In this document: positions 41,072-42,207 of the stretch, in pieces
How the letters are laid out: every line of letters starts with the position of its first letter
Position numbering within the stretch: the first letter of the stretch is position 1
Source of the DNA: an uncultured Acetatifactor sp.
GTDB taxonomy: Bacteria > Bacillota > Clostridia > Lachnospirales > Lachnospiraceae
NCBI GenBank assembly: GCA_934394515.1
Contig: CAKRRU010000005.1
Location: forward strand, 1 to 42,207
Reading direction: 5' to 3'
DNA: 42,207 nucleotides
Translations under genes and position numbers: made by a program
Notes under the pieces: generated by a model
Told to the model about the DNA's origin: nothing
Databases searched by the model: none
The model's input: only the letters and a program-made list of their open reading frames with translations

Positions 41072-42207
41072 ATGCAGAAGAGAAAAATATGGGAAAATTT
41101 CCTCCAATGGATTCTGCCATGTGTATTGTTAGTCATCGCACTGGCCCTGAGCATATATGACTTTAATGATAAGATGGACACAGCCATACAGACCGTTGTG
41201 GACAACCAGGTGGAACAAATTGGTTTGTATTATGCTGCCGGAGTAGAGGATAAGCTGAACGCATTGGGAAATATCACGGATGCGGTCGCATCGGTCATGG
41301 CCGGCCGGCCGGATAGAAGTGATGCGTTTCTGAATGAGAAGCTGGATACACTGATGAAAGCCAGTGATGCATATATGGCTGCATACTGCGCAGCCAACGG
41401 CACGGGCTATCTGAATGACAGACGGCAGATTGATATGACGGAACTGAATTACTATGACAGTATCCCCGGTGAATCCTCACATTATCTGTTTACCAGAGAT
41501 GACGGGCTTAACGGACAGACCGCTTTCATCTATGTATGCCCTGTTACAAATTCCGGAAATGTGACCGGATATCTGCTCAGTTATATGGAGCCGGTGGAGA
41601 TGTCAGATCTCTTCGAAAATTCCGTATATGGAAATCAGGCATTTTTCTCCCTGGTGAATCGAAACGGTACGATTATGGCAAGCTATGGTGCCACAGAGCA
41701 GACCGCCATTCTCAGAAACGACTTTTGGAATTCCTTAAAGGATGTAGCAGAGAGTCTCGGAAACTGGACGCTGTTTGAAAGACAGCAGCAGAAGGGCAAA
41801 AGCGGTATTTTACATGTTAAGGAAAACGGCGTAGGTAAGATTCTCTGTCATTTTCCCATTGCGGACACAGACTGGAATCTGGTGGTAGGCATCGATGAAT
41901 CCTATCTGTCCGGTATTCAGCAGTCCTTCCGCAGACCTATTGTGAATCTGATCATTAAGATCAGTATTTCCATCGCTGTAGCGCTTGTTGTTATAACCGT
42001 GATCAATATTCTGGTACGTATCAAAGCATCTGAACACAGTAAGGTTCTGGAGGATAAGGCAGATACCGACCTGCTGACCGATCTGAACAACAAGATGGCC
42101 ACAGAACGTAAGATACGTGAATATATGGAGAAATATCCGGACAAGCAGGGGGTATTGTTCGTTCTGGATGTAGATAATTTCAAGAAGATCAACGACACCA
42201 TGGGACA
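41072..42207 (+). CDS. Membrane-bound diguanylate cyclase (right-truncated)
   Basis: ATG 41072 has GAGGTG about 9 bases upstream, and the frame stays open to the right edge, giving about 378 residues. Residues about 10-30 are a membrane segment (ILPCVLLVIALALSIY-like), followed by a large extracellular dCache-type sensor (about 35-285, with TGYLNDRRQIDMTELNYYD and LSYMEPVEMSD). A second membrane segment (about 290-315: LIIKISISIAVALVVITVI) leads to a GGDEF domain beginning ADTDLLTDLNNK and FVLDVDNFKKINDTMG (metal-binding Asp). The catalytic GGDEF loop lies beyond the edge. It is the complement, in topology, to the EAL protein at 33.9-36.1 kb. Fourth gene of the apparent operon. Confidence 0.88.
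   Translation, partial: MQKRKIWENFLQWILPCVLLVIALALSIYDFNDKMDTAIQTVVDNQVEQIGLYYAAGVEDKLNALGNITDAVASVMAGRPDRSDAFLNEKLDTLMKASDAYMAAYCAANGTGYLNDRRQIDMTELNYYDSIPGESSHYLFTRDDGLNGQTAFIYVCPVTNSGNVTGYLLSYMEPVEMSDLFENSVYGNQAFFSLVNRNGTIMASYGATEQTAILRNDFWNSLKDVAESLGNWTLFERQQQKGKSGILHVKENGVGKILCHFPIADTDWNLVVGIDESYLSGIQQSFRRPIVNLIIKISISIAVALVVITVINILVRIKASEHSKVLEDKADTDLLTDLNNKMATERKIREYMEKYPDKQGVLFVLDVDNFKKINDTMG

Noticed and set aside
1..42207. tRNA, rRNA, transposase or phage genes
   Set aside because: I looked for cloverleaf-like or insertion-sequence features and found none that I could support.

Overview
The window looks like chromosome of a spore-forming, low-to-mid GC Firmicute of the class Clostridia, most probably the family Lachnospiraceae. 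The basis is gene content and order: a ricT - trmN6 - rsmI - DUF6472 run, spmA/spmB, paired small CotF-like coat proteins, a split transketolase next to an AraR-type regulator, a GH113/CE2 pair, strong AGGAGG-type ribosome binding sites and short T-tailed terminators. No species can be assigned from the sequence alone. No tRNA, rRNA, CRISPR, transposase or phage gene was seen.

Layout. 1-4.8 kb: 3' part of pheT, then a translation and RNA-modification operon (ricT with a long Arg/Asn-rich tail, trmN6, rsmI, a small Cys-rich protein). 5-8.4 kb: lrgA-lrgB, two small spore-coat-like proteins, spmA-spmB. 8.4-16.2 kb, minus strand: an AEC permease, an exported heptad-repeat protein with its RND/MMPL transporter, a TetR regulator and a DUF885 zinc-peptidase-like protein. 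16.3-22 kb: an arabinose / pentose phosphate cluster (araR, ribulokinase, araD, split transketolase), with an AraR-like palindrome and a nearly leaderless araR promoter. 22.2-23.8 kb: a ketopantoate-reductase-like gene, then about 700 bp of non-coding DNA with nested palindromes, a six-copy 51-52 bp hairpin repeat and a cluster of TAGCTAA motifs. 23.8-33.8 kb: carbohydrate enzymes (GH113 and CE2, a 1209-residue GH2, a GH13 lipoprotein), interrupted by a membrane-anchored amidase, rpe and a PAP2 phosphatase. 33.9-36.1 kb, minus strand: a dCache-GGDEF(degenerate)-EAL protein. 36.2-38.6 kb: a T-box riboswitch and metG. 38.8-42.2 kb: an alpha/beta hydrolase, a GNAT acetyltransferase, a YesL-like membrane protein, and a diguanylate cyclase cut by the right edge.

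How the parts work together. The AraR block should phosphorylate L-ribulose, epimerise it to D-xylulose-5-P and feed it to transketolase; araA is not in the window, and rpe further right serves the same pentose phosphate pool. GH113, CE2 and GH2 carry no export signal and should act in the cytosol on imported, possibly acetylated, oligosaccharides. The GH13 enzyme is an anchored extracellular lipoprotein. No sugar transporter is present. The minus-strand RND/MMPL, heptad-repeat and TetR genes look like one regulated export module. The most unusual sequence-level features are the hairpin repeat array at 23.3-23.6 kb, the two exact 13-heptad blocks in the exported partner of the MMPL transporter, the RicT tail, and the short 5' leader of araR.
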